From the NCBI GenBank assembly GCA_947247005.1, contig OX365947.1:38644760-38708759 (forward strand): 64,000 nucleotides of DNA, read 5' to 3'. Below the pieces are notes generated by a model. The model saw only the letters and a program-made list of their open reading frames with translations, was not told the origin of the DNA and did not search any database. This DNA comes from Spisula solida (Eukaryota; Mollusca; Bivalvia; Venerida; Mactridae). Shown here piece after piece: positions 24,850 through 36,186 of the stretch. A program made the translations under genes and the position numbers. Each line of letters begins with the position of its first letter. Within the stretch, counting starts at the first letter, position 1.

Positions 24850-25065
24850 ATCTTTAAATAATTCACCAAAGGCATTGCTAATACCCTAAATGCTATTTAA
24901 ATACCATGCGATTTATGTATGTTAGTGAGCAGTTTGTGCTGTCATAGTTTTAATATTCGATCTCACGTTTTTGTATTTTATGTTTTTTTACCTCAAATCA
25001 AAAGAATTGCCGACATTGCCAAACAGATTTATCCTTATTTTTATCACATAGTTATTTCAAGGCAC

Positions 25066-25276
25066 CGGAATAAACAAACTGATGCTGTGTATTTTTGCTA
25101 GGAAATAAACAAACTGATGCTGTGTATTTTTGCTAGGAAATAAACAAACTGATGCTGTGTATTTTTGCTAGGAAATAAACAAACTGATGCTATGTATTTT
25201 TGCTAGGAAATAAACAAACTGATGCTGTGTATTTTTGCTAGGAAATAAACAAACTGATGCTGTGTATTTTTGCTAG
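25066..25276. repeat. 35-bp tandem repeat, six copies
   Basis: The unit is GGAAATAAACAAACTGATGC plus TGTGTATTTTTGCTA. The copies are almost identical (one TGTG/TATG change in the fourth), which indicates recent expansion. The frame over 25257-25664 starts in the last unit and looks like chance. Confidence 0.95.
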
Positions 25277-25707
25277 TGGTAAAAACCGAACATTGTATTT
25301 TAAAGACGTAAATGCAAAAATAAATTATAATATTCTAATTCAAAAAGCGAGCTTAGTCAATAAATTGGCTTGTTCAACAGTCCGACAGTCCGTGAACTAT
25401 TTCCATACTAGTACAAATGTTCTAGACATTTGGTCGCCTTCCGACGTAGTGTTTATGTTTTATGTATTTTTGTTGTACATACACGCATTCTATTTATATT
25501 TTGACGTAAAAGCTATAAAACACTCAGGAAAAGTCATAATACGGGTCTTGTACATATGTTTATATGTTTTCATTGTATTTCTGATACAAGTTAGTTTTTC
25601 TTACAACATTTGGTGTGTATCATTGTCTTATCTTCTATCAAATCAAATATTACGGAGTCCCTAATGTGACATCCCCACACACATTTTTCAAAGACTATTG
25701 TAATATG
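25277..25707. other. No gene supported
   Basis: A 135-codon open frame (from 25257) is hydrophobic and AT-driven, with no recognisable domain, no start context and no partner exon. I do not call it a gene. Confidence 0.35.
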
Positions 25708-25709
25708 TA

Positions 25710-25909
25710 CAGGTTGTTTCATAATATCTGTCCCCATTACAACCAAATGTCCTGAGAAATTGCTTGATCTCTTATGAACTATAATTATTAAACTTTGAAT
25801 AAAATTTTGAAGTATTAGCTTTCCATTTGTATATGAAAATGTCAGATGAGATTAAGCATTTTCTTATGGCATTCGGTTGTAACGGGGACAGCTATTATGA
25901 AACACCCTG
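25710..25909. mobile_element. 200-bp mariner-like MITE with TA target duplication
   Basis: TIRs of about 45 bp. The left end CAGGTTGTTTCATAATATCT is matched by the inverse of the right end AGCTATTATGAAACACCCTG, followed inward by TGTCCCCATTACAACC / GGTTGTAACGGGGACA. TA dinucleotides flank both ends exactly (25708-25709 and 25910-25911), as for Tc1/mariner insertions. No transposase. Confidence 0.8.
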
Positions 25910-26019
25910 TACGCGTATGTAATTACATCCTATTTCTTTCTGATAATTTTAACTACATTTACTTATTTGCCTCACAGACAGACACACCACGATATCTATC
26001 CATTAAATATTTAAATGCC

Positions 26020-26075
26020 ATACGTGTACCCTCACCTGGTGGGTAGGATTCGAACCTCCGACCCAATTACTTTTA
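26020..26075 (-). mobile_element. tRNA-like fragment (SINE remnant)
   Basis: The minus strand reads GGTCGGAGGTTCGAATCC, a good tRNA T-arm/B box. No A box or acceptor stem is found in the expected place, so it is not a tRNA gene. Confidence 0.35.
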
Positions 26076-26159
26076 AAGATTTCGTTTCAACTAATTAAAC
26101 AGAAGTATGACTCTGAAGAACGTCTCGGTTTGTCACATTTAGGGCCCCAACATTTTAAT

Positions 26160-26535
26160 CAGTGTGGACATACCACGTGGTATAATTTCATGTAATTTTC
26201 GCCTAAGAACGCAAGTAAACGTAAACCTTCTTAACAATCGTAATGTTTTATTCATGGGCCGATTTTAAAGAGCAATCTTCGACGCTGAACCTGAGACTTT
26301 CCATGCAACTGAACAGGTTTCAACAAAATATCACAGTTTTTTGTCCGAAACCAACTGCTTTGGTAACAGTTTAGTCGGGTTCGGGTAAAAACTGTGACCT
26401 ACAACACACACATTACGTTGCATGGAGAGTACTCATTCCCGGCCTGATCGTCGAAGATGTCTCGTTAAATTCGTTGACAGGTTTTTACTTGCGTTTTTTA
26501 TAAAAAAATTACGTCACCTCGGTCATCCGGGTTAG
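26160..26535. mobile_element. Diverged foldback element with CAGTGTGG end
   Basis: The left end CAGTGTGGACATACCACGTG is followed by GAACGCAAGTAAACG and ATCTTCGACG..CCATGCAAC. The right half carries the inverse order: GTTGCATGGA, CGTCGAAGAT, then TTTTTACTTGCGTT. The extreme right end is too decayed to fix. The left end resembles those at 18122 and 63189. Confidence 0.6.
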
Positions 26536-27143
26536 TATTTGAAGTGGTAGGGTGTAAAAACCGGAATCTCTACATGTGTTCGTTCTATTTCGTTTTCTGT
26601 TAAATTCTACTTGAATGTGTAAAAACATTTTGTATAAAGTCATTTGTATTATTGTAATTTATTCCTTGCGTTGATATTATCTTCATAGTTTAATATTGTA
26701 ATGATCACCATGTGTCCAGTATACGCCATTGTGCAGTATTATTTTTTTCATTTGTTAATAAAGAATTATTCGTATGTCATGCATTGCTTGTTATACCTAA
26801 ATTGTTCGAAATAAAAACCTCATGTGTATGTTGTTGAAATGGCCTCAACGATTTACAGGATAATTATCCGCTTCATGCAAGAATACACTGGCCATATGAA
26901 AATATATAAAAAATAAACGAGTGATAAAAAGCGGCATCCAGTTTGAGAGGTACAATCCCGGTGTCCGTTGTCTAAGAAAAGCGTTTCGTAGCGCTTTGAA
27001 TGGGAGTTAATCTATGTCCACTGTAATGTATGGAACAGGAGGAATTATTATCAAATTAATAGAGCTTTGAGTTAGACAACGTGACCCTGGTATGGGTTCT
27101 CTTCGGTATGCCCCCACCTAGTTTAACAAAGAATATCGTATAC
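26536..27143. other. No gene seen
   Basis: AT-rich, unremarkable. Confidence 0.4.
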
Positions 27144-27233
27144 CTTAAACTTACACACTCATTTAAATTTTAACCATTCTTTAACAACAACAACTGTTTT
27201 TATAAAGAATTTAAATTCGTGCATAAGTTTAAG
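27144..27233. repeat. Imperfect inverted repeat, about 90 bp
   Basis: CTTAAACTTACACACTCATT is mirrored by AATTCGTGCATAAGTTTAAG, with TTTAAATTT/AAATTTAAA-type pairing inside. Probably a small MITE. Confidence 0.5.
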
Positions 27234-27662
27234 ATTTTCAGTAAGTGTTTTCCTTGTGCCTTGTATTGTCGGACACATTACTGAGTGAGGAGGCGTAAGT
27301 GCTTACTATGGCTCAGTGTAAGACACAATTAGTTTTAAAACATGTCTCTTTAAATGGTTGATATTAAGCAAACATCCACTAAAGGTCTACAACAAATGGT
27401 TTAACTGAACTCGAGAGAACCACAGACAATGGTCGCTATATAAAGACTCACCTTTCTGTACTTATACCGTATTTGTACACAGACTTATCTAACATTTCAT
27501 GGTGATAGTGTGGTGAAAATATTTGCATTACGACAACACACGAGATAACAGATAATCAACAAGACTTGGACAAGGAAATGGCTGACATGTATCACCGTTT
27601 ATACAGTCTACGAATAGTACGAAGGCACGTTTATTTTGAAACGATTTTGAAATTTAATGGAT

Positions 27663-27753
27663 ACCATTTCGAGGGCTTGAAGTGCAAAACTATTGTACAT
27701 GCCTATATAAATTGATGTAGTTACCATAGTTTTGCACCGAGCCCTCGATTTGG
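27663..27753. ncRNA. Compact hairpin of pre-microRNA shape (candidate)
   Basis: Left arm TCGAGGGCT, a 4/2 internal loop, then GTGCAAAACTAT, pairs with right arm ATAGTTTTGCAC and AGCCCTCGA. An upper TACAT/ATGTA stem closes a loop of about 14 bases. The total is about 90 nt with mostly contiguous 9-12 bp stems, like an animal pre-miRNA. I do not recognise the sequence as a known microRNA. A small MITE is the alternative. Confidence 0.3.
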
Positions 27754-28399
27754 TTTCTTTACGTACGTGTTGCATAAATAAATAGAGAATACTAGTATGA
27801 CACAAAATGTCCTTTCATAAATTATTGAATTTGTTAAACGAGTTGAATGTAATAATAAATTTTGAGGCTCTACCAAACATTTCATCAGTTTTATTCAACA
27901 AGTTTAATAAATTCAATGTGGAAAGTCACAAACGTAACATTCTTTTAACCACATGATAGTTTTCCCGACGAACCGGCAACATTAATGCTACTTTCTTTAC
28001 TATTATAATCACACTAATTTAACCAACGTCGCATACACGTGCTCCACGTGCTTCAAGTGACGTCACAGCAAAGCTTGCCGTTATGTGGTGGCGTATTTAT
28101 GCTTCCGTATGAAATATAAAAGATCAAATCTCACACAATTAAGTTTTTTGTAATTTTTCTTCTGAAATAGATTTAGGAACTAACGATCTGTATGAAAAGA
28201 TTTTACGAAAATCCACGATAATATTTTATTCCTACAAATAAAACATAATAAACTATACACAACAAACAGAATACACAACTACCTGTACCAGTTGGTATTG
28301 TTTATTATAGTTGAAAATGTTAATGCATAGAATCAAATACAATGTATAAGAAATTAAAACATTTTAATAAAATACCAGGTAATGTCACATACTGTCTGA
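27754..28399. other. No gene seen
   Basis: AT-rich. A CRE-like TGACGTCA occurs near 28060, but there is no gene beside it to give it meaning. Confidence 0.4.
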
Positions 28400-28615
28400 A
28401 TATTTGATTGTGTGGAGCGTTGGACTAGACGTGAGGCATGCACTTTGGGATTGAAGGGTCCCGGGTTCAATCTCGTTTTTGCCACTGCATAATTTCTTTG
28501 TGCAAGATATACTCTCAATGTTCTATTGAACGCATATGTATGAATGGGTACCCAAGATGTGTTATGGTTTCCATCGACACAGTGCTAGTGTTACAGTCGT
28601 AAACGACTTTTAAAA
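28400..28615 (+). mobile_element. tRNA-derived SINE, family S copy 2
   Basis: The tRNA-like head has an A-box region (GCGTTGGACTAGACG) and B box (GGGTTCAATCTCG). It is followed by GCCACTGCATAATTTCTTTG and ATGAATGGGTACCCAAG, which parallel the body of the copies at 14887 and 50430 but are more diverged. Confidence 0.65.
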
Positions 28616-29477
28616 ATGATCGGGCAGGTAAAATGAACAGTCGGCTGCATGTCCGACCAGTTTAGTTTTATTTTAGCTGTGGAGAAATCATATATAAAGA
28701 TACAACTAAAATATAATCATCAATTATCAGTAATACAAATTTACATAAAAATATGTACCTTCGGTGACAACAGCAAATACACCAGCCCAAACAAATATGA
28801 GATTTATTGTTTATTTATGTGTGAGATACCAGAACGTACAAAAGCCACGTACATGTATAATTGTATAGGCTTGCATTTTAAATATAATTCAAACATTTAT
28901 GCATAAGTAAATCCTAGTTAAGGATGATGACATAAAATTACCTTAACATCGAACAGAAATGTTCAGTCTATTTTACATTTTCTATCCAGAACAGTCATAT
29001 TATAAAGTAAGGGCGACAACTTGATAAAACAACAGCATTAGTCGTAAATGGATTATCTCGCTTTGCCAATTAAACTTTCGCAGAGACCGAACGATTCTAA
29101 ATAAAATACTTTTTTCAGATACTGCATACACAGGTTTCACGTGGTATCTTAAGAAAACGAATAAAATTAAGAGAAACGAGATAATCTTGTACAGTATTTG
29201 AACAGACATCATGAGAAGCGAATACATGCGACAACGTTATGAAAGTTTATAATGCTGTCATTATAGAAAATTACAAAAATGATATAAATATTTAATACAT
29301 AGCGATATTCATGTACCAGTTTGCATCTACAGATATCAAAAAAGTTACAAAAATGTAAATTTAATTTAAAGTTTAATTTAATGTGAACGGCATTATGTCC
29401 TGAGTGCATACATTCAACTATAATTATAACACTGATTTTATTCCATAGGGAATTGTTTATAAGCCTGAACCACTCTA
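28616..29477. other. No gene seen
   Basis: AT-rich. Open frames at 28649-28906 (+) and 29000-29493 (-) are hydrophobic AT-rich frames without domains or splice context. Confidence 0.4.
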
Positions 29478-29547
29478 ATATTTTACTCTTCATTTATTGA
29501 CGTTTAAAGGCTCAGGCCAAAACGTCAATAAATGAAGGGTAAAATAT
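29478..29547. repeat. 28-bp near-perfect inverted repeat (hairpin)
   Basis: Arms 29478-29505 and 29520-29547 differ at one position (TACTCTT against the inverse of AAGGGTA) and enclose a 14-base loop containing GGCTCAGGCC. It may be a tiny MITE or an RNA hairpin. Confidence 0.8.
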
Positions 29548-30736
29548 ATGAGTATAATTATAATAATTAGTGGAGGATGCCGATTGTTTACTTCAAATGA
29601 ATTTGGCAACATGACATTCAAACCTTATCTAAAATATAAATTGGAAGTTCACCAACAATTTGTTTTCATTCAAGCCAACATTCTGCACGTTACGCTTTCT
29701 TCTCGTCTTTGATGCAGTTATATCACACAGTTATCTTGACTAGCCAGTGATTGTCACATAGTTATCTTGATTAGCTAGTGATTATTCAGAAAATACAAGA
29801 AAGCTCTGTCAAGACACATTAAAGTATAAAATAAACATGTACCAATAACATATGATCATTGTATCGCTGGTTTGGAAGCCTGAATAAGGTTGTACTTTAT
29901 AAGACCCATACATAGTTGAAATCCGCATCACAATGCGCATCTTATGAACCTATTTTCATGAAAATCGGAAATGGTCATGTTGATAAAATTTTAGTAGAAA
30001 GGGCCTGTTTTCCGTAAGTAAAAAGTAGTTTTCAGTTAGATATTTTTTGTTTTCTCAAAATAACATTTTTGAACTTACGATCTTATTCTTCTAAGCCAGC
30101 GGTATATGTACTGTCTGTAAGTTTAGCTTGTAAAACATACAATAAATAACACTCAACATAACTTGTCATGATGAGCAGTATGAACATTGGTTAATCCGCC
30201 CAATATTTTATTATACAATGTATCAAGATATTAAAGAATTGACGCTAGTTAAATTATTACTTACACTCGATATCATATCTGTAAACCTACTGTCATGAAA
30301 GTAAATTCATATTTAAACTTACACATGGATACATTGCAAGTGGCGTGCAAGTTTTATATTGTTGTTGTTTATTAAAAGTCTACCTAATTAGCTTCTTTCG
30401 ACATTTGGATGCTTAATTCAGATGATCACTCATTTCATTAACATAATTATTTCGTAGTTCATAACGTGATTTACTTGATCTAAACATAAAGGTCTTAGTC
30501 CGAAACCTTATACAAGAAACGGAAAGCTTCAGTCAGTATTTCGATTGAATACATTTGAATTAATTAATAATACATGTATGTCATTGTATCAAGTGATTTA
30601 ATATCATGAAAACACGTTACTGTCACACTTGAAGAAGCTTGACTTGAAGACGTTATAACTATAATAAATTTCTATCATTTACACACTGAACACACGGAGG
30701 ATGAACCTCATTAAAGCTACACACACACATTTAAAA
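29548..30736. other. 3' flank of the Ly6 gene; no gene seen
   Basis: It includes a short direct repeat (AGTTATCTTGACTAGCCAGT and a variant) at about 29740-29785. It should hold the 3'UTR of the minus-strand Ly6 gene. A variant ATTAAA signal on the minus strand at about 30595-30601 is a possible polyadenylation signal. Confidence 0.35.
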
Positions 30737-30996
30737 CTATAATCTTAAAGCCGCAATACACATAGGTACGAGTATAGACAGTGCAGCTGTAACACGCACA
30801 GCCGCGCCTGGTTCCCCGCTATCAGGATCAACCATTATATCACTGAGATCCTGGGCATCTCCTTTGTTACAGTTGTCAGCCCTACATTTATGCTCGCACT
30901 CCGGATACACGCCGGCCATGTTACAACATCTGGGACCCTCACATACTGCACCGGGTGGTAAGCATGATCTGGAGAGAGATCGTACTGTCTTCTTAT
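30737..30996 (-). CDS. Ly6 gene exon 3
   Basis: Acceptor ATTTCACAG is followed by ATAAGAAG. The exon encodes the second half of the LU domain (CLPPGAVC, RCC, the terminal CRADNCN), the acidic stalk and the hydrophobic C-terminus, then the stop at 30737-30739. Frame sequence upstream of the acceptor is intron. Confidence 0.85.
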
Positions 30997-33900
30997 CTGT
31001 GAAATACATTAACATGTTTTTAAAAAATAATTTTGAGTTAACAGGTATAATAATGATATACACTGCCCACCAAAAATAAGTATACATGTGTTATTTGCCC
31101 ACTTACTTGCCTGTAATGATACTATTTGCAGAACAGTAAAGCAACAATATATCGGAAGAATATTTTTGTTTATTAAATGGAAAGGCCATACATTTATTGG
31201 TACCCTAGGTGCAAAATCTAAAGTTTCTTTGTCCCACTTGAATGGTAACTTTGTCACAAAAAGATGGAAAATTCAGCCTTTTTGATCACATGGTTATTTT
31301 AGTTCCGAACATCTTGAATTTGATTTTTATCTCTATTTTGACTCATTTAGTAACTGTAGTATCAGAAACTAGTATAATTATGACCGTCTGATACACAGAT
31401 ATGGAATAATTTAACCAAGTTTAGTTTTGCCTCAATTATTTACTGTATACTTATTTTTGGTGGGCACTGTATATGTACTTAGAGCTACACTGTTTCAGTT
31501 AGTCGCATTATCCTAACAAACAGATCTGGGCTTAACGTATGTACGCTCCTACTGAGCATTAATCAAGGTAACGGAGCAGTTCCATTCTAACAGTGGGTGT
31601 ACATCCGGGTATTAACCCATGACATCCCGTCCAGCCTCGGCCTCATTGTAACCACCATAACATAACACTAATATCATTATTTACTTTTAATTCACTCGAA
31701 TTGTACAGGAAATATACAGCACAACGCATAACTCATAATAGAGCATTTGCACATACAAATGTATGATTTTAAATGTACCTCAAACATCTTTACGACGAGT
31801 CGATTTCGAAATTGATATAAAGGATACCTTTTCACTAAGAAAGGTTCGCCAGCAATTGCCATTGATGCTAAAATCAAAGAGTCTGATCCCTTCGTTAACC
31901 GTAATAAAGTTGTAGATATTTAGTTCTGTTCTCGTTCATTCACTTTGATGTTTTTTATGTTTAATTTGACACTAAGTCACTTTAGCAATTCAGTCAACAA
32001 TTCAAAGTAAACAATACCTGGGTTAAATGTTGCCTTGGTAACGCACTGATAAGGAACTTTGCACGCCACTGTCGGTGAACCTTTTGTAACATCCATTGGA
32101 CGTTTTACACATTCTATGTCATAAGACGGATCGCTGGAATATGTGTATGTACAAGAGTAACATGAGAACGATTCCTGTGTTCCGTTTCCTGAAAATAACG
32201 AATGTAAATACAATGTACATGTATAAGTACGGGGAAACACGAGATACAGTAACAATCACGGGTATTTCTGTGCCAATCGGAATAAAATATATCTTTCGCA
32301 ATCAGAGATGATCCTAATTAACAGTAGAAAATTTGTTTAAGCGTGACAAAGCGACAAAGAGATTTATCGACGACCATCCGATAACCGTTGACGATATACT
32401 CCCAACGATTAGTGGATATCGTATGATCATCGACCGATATCCGTCGGGCACCCAATGTTCAGGTATCAATGCCGATCACCCGTCGTGTACACGATGCCTA
32501 TAGACATTGGGTACACATCGGATACACGGGCATCGTCCGGCGTCCGTGTGGACATCGTTCGGCGTCATGGTGAAAAGTGAGATCCGACAGTGAATTTGTC
32601 AGACAATGCCCCGATGACCGAACGGTGTGCGTCAGATTAACATGAAAGAACGGCGGGCGATTATCGGACGGCAATCGGATTGGATTTATGTCCCAGAGTT
32701 TTAGCAGTCAGACGAGAGAGGCGGCATCTACAATATCAGTTGATACAACATTAAACATTACCCGACTATAGGTCTGACTCTTAGATTTGTTGCCGCACAC
32801 AATATAAGCCCCAGTGTGGAGAAGTTGTCAGTTTCTGCGGAAGAAGTTGTCAGTTTCTTGTGGAAGAGCAAGTTAGTGACTAGATACTATTTCGGAAAAC
32901 TAGTTAGATCGACTGGTCGCCGTAATGACAGCTGAAACATTGTTTAACTACGTATAATGATTTCTATCTGAATTCTTTAAAAGAAAGCTAATATTAATAT
33001 AGTCCGTTTGCAGCGAAAAAAATCGTCTAAAATGAAGATTTCACAGTATTTACTGTACCTACGAGCATGAGATTTTGCAAGAGTGAATGAAACGTATCTA
33101 CCTAATATACAATTAAATCTAAGCAACATCGGGCTTGTGTGAAAAAAGTTTTGTTCATAAGTTCTATGCAAAATATTTGTAGTTTACAATGAAACCTCAT
33201 GTTAGAAGACTTGATACACACAACAGCCAATTGTATGGTCATGTGACACGTCTAACGGTAGATTTACGTATTATAGCATATACGAGGCCCGTCTGTGGAT
33301 CTGTACTGTCTGTGTGTATCATAGTTTCGGGTCTAAACGCAATAATGGCTTGCGTCTAGCAGCCTCATTCTCGAACTATAAAAAACACATATTTTACATA
33401 GTCTTTAAACTATTTTGACTGCTAAATATTAGGCAATCTTCAAACGTGTGAATGTCGTTTTCATACAAATACTAAAGGTTTGGATAGACGTACAATAAGC
33501 AATCATTTTGGACTGGTTCAGTCATATGACTACATGTCATTGCGCACATAAACATTACAATGCTTTTATTAAGTTCTTAATTTAACATTACTATATACGT
33601 GTATGCCCATGTATGAGTATATACATAGCTTATGTAGCTTAGTGAAATAAGGGTTTGGTTTTCACTGCTTTTTGTAATATTACATTTATTATACATAATT
33701 TATTATGTATACACACAAGCGACATACCTAAATAAATCGACTTATATTTGCTTTCATCACAGCAATGTTAATCTCGCTGATCACGGATTATAACAGTTAA
33801 AAAATGACAGTAAAACATAAATGGAATACCAGATTACCTCCCTGCGTTAAAGTGTCCAAATTCAAGTAATATCAATATGCAATAAAGAATAAACTTGCTT

Positions 33901-35086
33901 AAATAAGTAATTAAAAATTATGAAATTTGAAATGGGAGTAGGTAGAATGTAATTATGATTCTACGTAAATTTTTATCAACATCTGATGTATAGATTTTAA
34001 ACAATTCAAATTTTAGACGATTTCTTTCGCTGCAAACGGGCTATACTTTATGTTACTTTCTTACTTGATACCGCATGGCTGAGTTTGATATTAATCACTT
34101 TAGCACTTGAAGTTCTTTTCATGACAATGATAATATGTTTACACAGTTAACGTTTATTCGTCATGAAGTATGATACTAACAGTAAATTTTAAAAGACCCA
34201 AGAAGTTAGTGGTGTATGACATGCTAGCTGCATATTTTATGTAAGACGCTTTAAATCTGTTAAATGTGGTTGGCATGTAATATATTAGGCTAGGGTGTGT
34301 TTAACATATCTTATCTATGGAGTCATATATTTCAGTAGAAGCATCTATATATAAATACACTTGGCGTTATATGTTTGTAAACTGATGGACAAAAATGCCT
34401 TATATGTTTCCAAATAAACCATAATATACGTTTGTAACGTCACACAAAAGGACCAAAAGGAACTCGACAAAACAGCTGTAACTTTCTTAAAAATAAAGAT
34501 ATTGACAAAATTTCTTTTGTATTTTGCTTCATTAAGACTACTCTATTACAATAAGGAAAATATCAAAATCACAAAGTTTTGTCAAAATAGCAGGTTTTCC
34601 TGGAGACCGGCTTATATCTGTAAAGTCTGGTCGACAGTATTTCAGTGACATGTAGACTATACAGTCACATTATTCTAGCACTTGTCCAACCCAGCGACGG
34701 CGTTGGCCAGTACACAACATGTTTAATCGACTTTATCATATTTGGAGTCCGCAACCTTCCGTCCCTGAGACGGAAGGCCTAAACAATTGACTACCAGGGT
34801 ACGTATGTAGCCAAATTCGTAGAACACACAAAACAAACGTGAAATATATTTAGACGGCGACATTTCGACATGATGTGATGATGTGATGATAAATGATCAG
34901 TTATTGGACCATCTTACAACGATCGAGTGACATAATCTATTTCGCCGTTTCATTACAAAAAATAATATTTCTTAGAAACCAACTGTACTAAAATACTAAA
35001 TAAAGTACGTATATCGACCTACCTTGTCCCTTTGAATAGTTCACCATCATACTCATACAAAACACAATCGCCACAAATCTAATCAT
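30737..35086 (-). CDS. Ly6/uPAR-domain GPI-anchored protein, complete three-exon gene (164 residues)
   Basis: A small cell-surface three-finger protein of the Ly6/uPAR superfamily. Ligand and process are unknown; animal relatives act in adhesion, ion-channel modulation and junction formation. Exons at 35086-35023, 32188-32018 and 30996-30737 (64, 171 and 260 nt) join in frame. Both introns are phase 1 with GT-AG ends. Order: hydrophobic signal peptide (about 1-20), N-glycosylation site NGT at 23-25, then an LU domain with twelve cysteines at 31, 34, 48, 64, 70, 90, 97, 102, 103, 112, 116 and 121. It opens with CYSC and closes with the family's terminal CN motif at 121-122. An acidic stalk follows (125-140). 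Residues 143-164 are hydrophobic and end the protein, as a GPI-attachment signal does, with a likely attachment site near S138/G139. Transposons occupy both introns. The family call is strong; the partner is unknown. Confidence 0.88.
31061..31469. mobile_element. Tc1/mariner-type MITE in Ly6 intron 2
   Basis: TIRs of 25 bp: left CACTGCCCACCAAAAATAAG (plus TATAC) and right, inverted, GTATACTTATTTTTGGTGGG (plus CACTG), with one mismatch. TA flanks both ends (31059-31060 and 31470-31471). At 409 bp with short broken frames only, it is non-autonomous. Confidence 0.85.
31530..31665 (-). mobile_element. SINE-like fragment in Ly6 intron 2
   Basis: It contains CGGGTATTAACCC and a TCCATTCTAACAGTGGGTGTAC stretch that resemble decayed tRNA-derived SINE sequence in reverse orientation. 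Weak. Confidence 0.3.
32018..32188 (-). CDS. Ly6 gene exon 2
   Basis: Acceptor ATTTTCAG precedes GAAACGGAAC, and the exon ends at donor GTATTG. It encodes the mature N-terminus with NGT, the opening FSCYSC motif, and cysteines 48, 64 and 70. At 171 nt it adds exactly 57 codons between two phase 1 introns. Confidence 0.85.
32345..32720. repeat. GC-richer block of degenerate CGAT/ATCG words in Ly6 intron 1
   Basis: This segment is visibly richer in C and G than its surroundings and repeats CCGATCACCCGTCG, ACATCGGATACACGGG and CGTCCGGCGTCCGTGTGG-like phrases on both strands. There is no open frame of note. It is probably a decayed mobile element of unknown class. Confidence 0.35.
33000..34043. 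mobile_element. DNA transposon remnant (about 1.04 kb) in Ly6 intron 1
   Basis: The left end TAGTCCGTTTGCAGCGAAA (then ATCGTCTAAAAT) is mirrored by the right end (ATTTTAGACGAT then TTTCGCTGCAAACGGGCTA). The TIR is about 36 bp with few mismatches. TA lies just outside both ends, fitting a TA-targeting superfamily. No transposase frame survives. Confidence 0.8.
34432..34612. mobile_element. Partial copy of the 2439-3042 MITE
   Basis: AAACAGCTGTAACTTTCTTA through CAGGTTTTCCTGGAGACCGG aligns with the right half (about 2870-3042) of the first copy, in the same orientation. The left half is missing. It lies in Ly6 intron 1. Confidence 0.65.
35023..35086 (-). CDS. Ly6 gene exon 1 (signal peptide)
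   Basis: The ATG at 35086 follows GTAAAA (A at -3 in the minus reading). It encodes 21 residues with a hydrophobic core (VAIVFCMSMM) and ends in donor GTAGGT, phase 1. Confidence 0.8.
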
Positions 35087-36084
35087 TTTTACAGCCAATG
35101 TACTTAGTCGTCTTTGGTATAACAATCAAGTATTATCCAACGCTCAGTTCCTATTGTTCACTGAATAACTTCTTGGAAGTAAAACTCGTATTTGTAAAAG
35201 TCAATCCCAAAAGAGTTGCGAAATATAACTTCCGGATGTAAACAATGCATGTATCTATTTTTTACCAAAGTTCGTTTTTATCTACTCCAAGTAACAATCT
35301 CACTCACTTATGATGAAATTAATATTACTCACTGCGTGTCGCCACTATAAAGCTTGTTATGTTATTTATAATTGCGTGCACGTTTATCCCACGATACGCG
35401 TTTTAAAGGCGTGTATACAACATAGCGTATAAAAGTATGTTTGTCAAACTACCGTGTATCCTTACATTCCGGTGTCGCTCTATACAATATCAAGTTAAAT
35501 ATAGTTATCATCCATCCATCAACCGTTGCCTAAGGCAATCAGACAAATTTTTGTGACATCTCCATTTTAGCATGTCATTTTAGATTTAACAGCGTGACCC
35601 ATCTCTATTGCATATGTTCATTCGCGTTCGACTGTGACAGTCGTAAGTGCATGGTCACTCGTTAGTAGTTCCCAGCCAATTAAGTCAGTGACCCTTAACG
35701 TCGAGGTAAGAAAAGGATGCGAGGAATACGGGAACGCGACTCTAGCTATTTTCACAAAAAGGACACATTAAGACAAAATAAAGTTGTTTACGGAGCCACC
35801 ATATTTCTGTTGTTTCTACCCATAAGTCCGTATACATGACACTAATGTAGATGCGAACACGTCATTACAGCAGGTACGTATTGATAAAAGGACTTGCATC
35901 AGCTTGGTGTCATTTCACAAAAAATATAGATTCAAAACCTTAAACTTCAAGAGCATCTGACCTTTGTTTTGTATATATTTTGCAGTTAACCATGTGATTG
36001 TGCACAGTGAAAATGTTCGCATTATTAGTGTCACATGATAAAAGTACACCATAAAACGAATCTAACACTCGTTGTCAATAAATA
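35087..36084. other. 5' flank of the Ly6 gene; no other gene seen
   Basis: Promoter and 5'UTR of the minus-strand Ly6 gene should lie here. No TATA element at a convincing distance and no upstream exon could be fixed by eye. Confidence 0.35.
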
Positions 36085-36186
36085 TATTTATACATGTATT
36101 AAACTCGTTCAGGGAATATATTTATGCTCGCCAAAGGCTCGCTTAATCAAATTTCCAGAACTCGTTTAATATAAATGTACATGTAC
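36085..36186. mobile_element. Small palindromic MITE
   Basis: ATTTATACATGTATTAAAC at the left is mirrored by GTTTAATATAAATGTACATG at the right, with TATGCTCGCC/GGCTCGCTTA meeting in the centre. About 100 bp, non-coding. Confidence 0.55.

Noticed and set aside
26020..26075. tRNA gene (GGTTCGAATCC on the minus strand)
   Set aside because: Only a T-arm is present; no acceptor stem, D-arm or anticodon stem at tRNA spacing.
28058..28066. CRE-type TGACGTCA regulatory site
   Set aside because: An 8-bp word with no neighbouring transcription start. TGACGT words are frequent in this window, including inside repeats.
31009..31285. Coding frames on both strands inside Ly6 intron 2
   Set aside because: They lie within the TIR-bounded MITE and end at its boundaries or at chance stops. 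No transposase motif is present.
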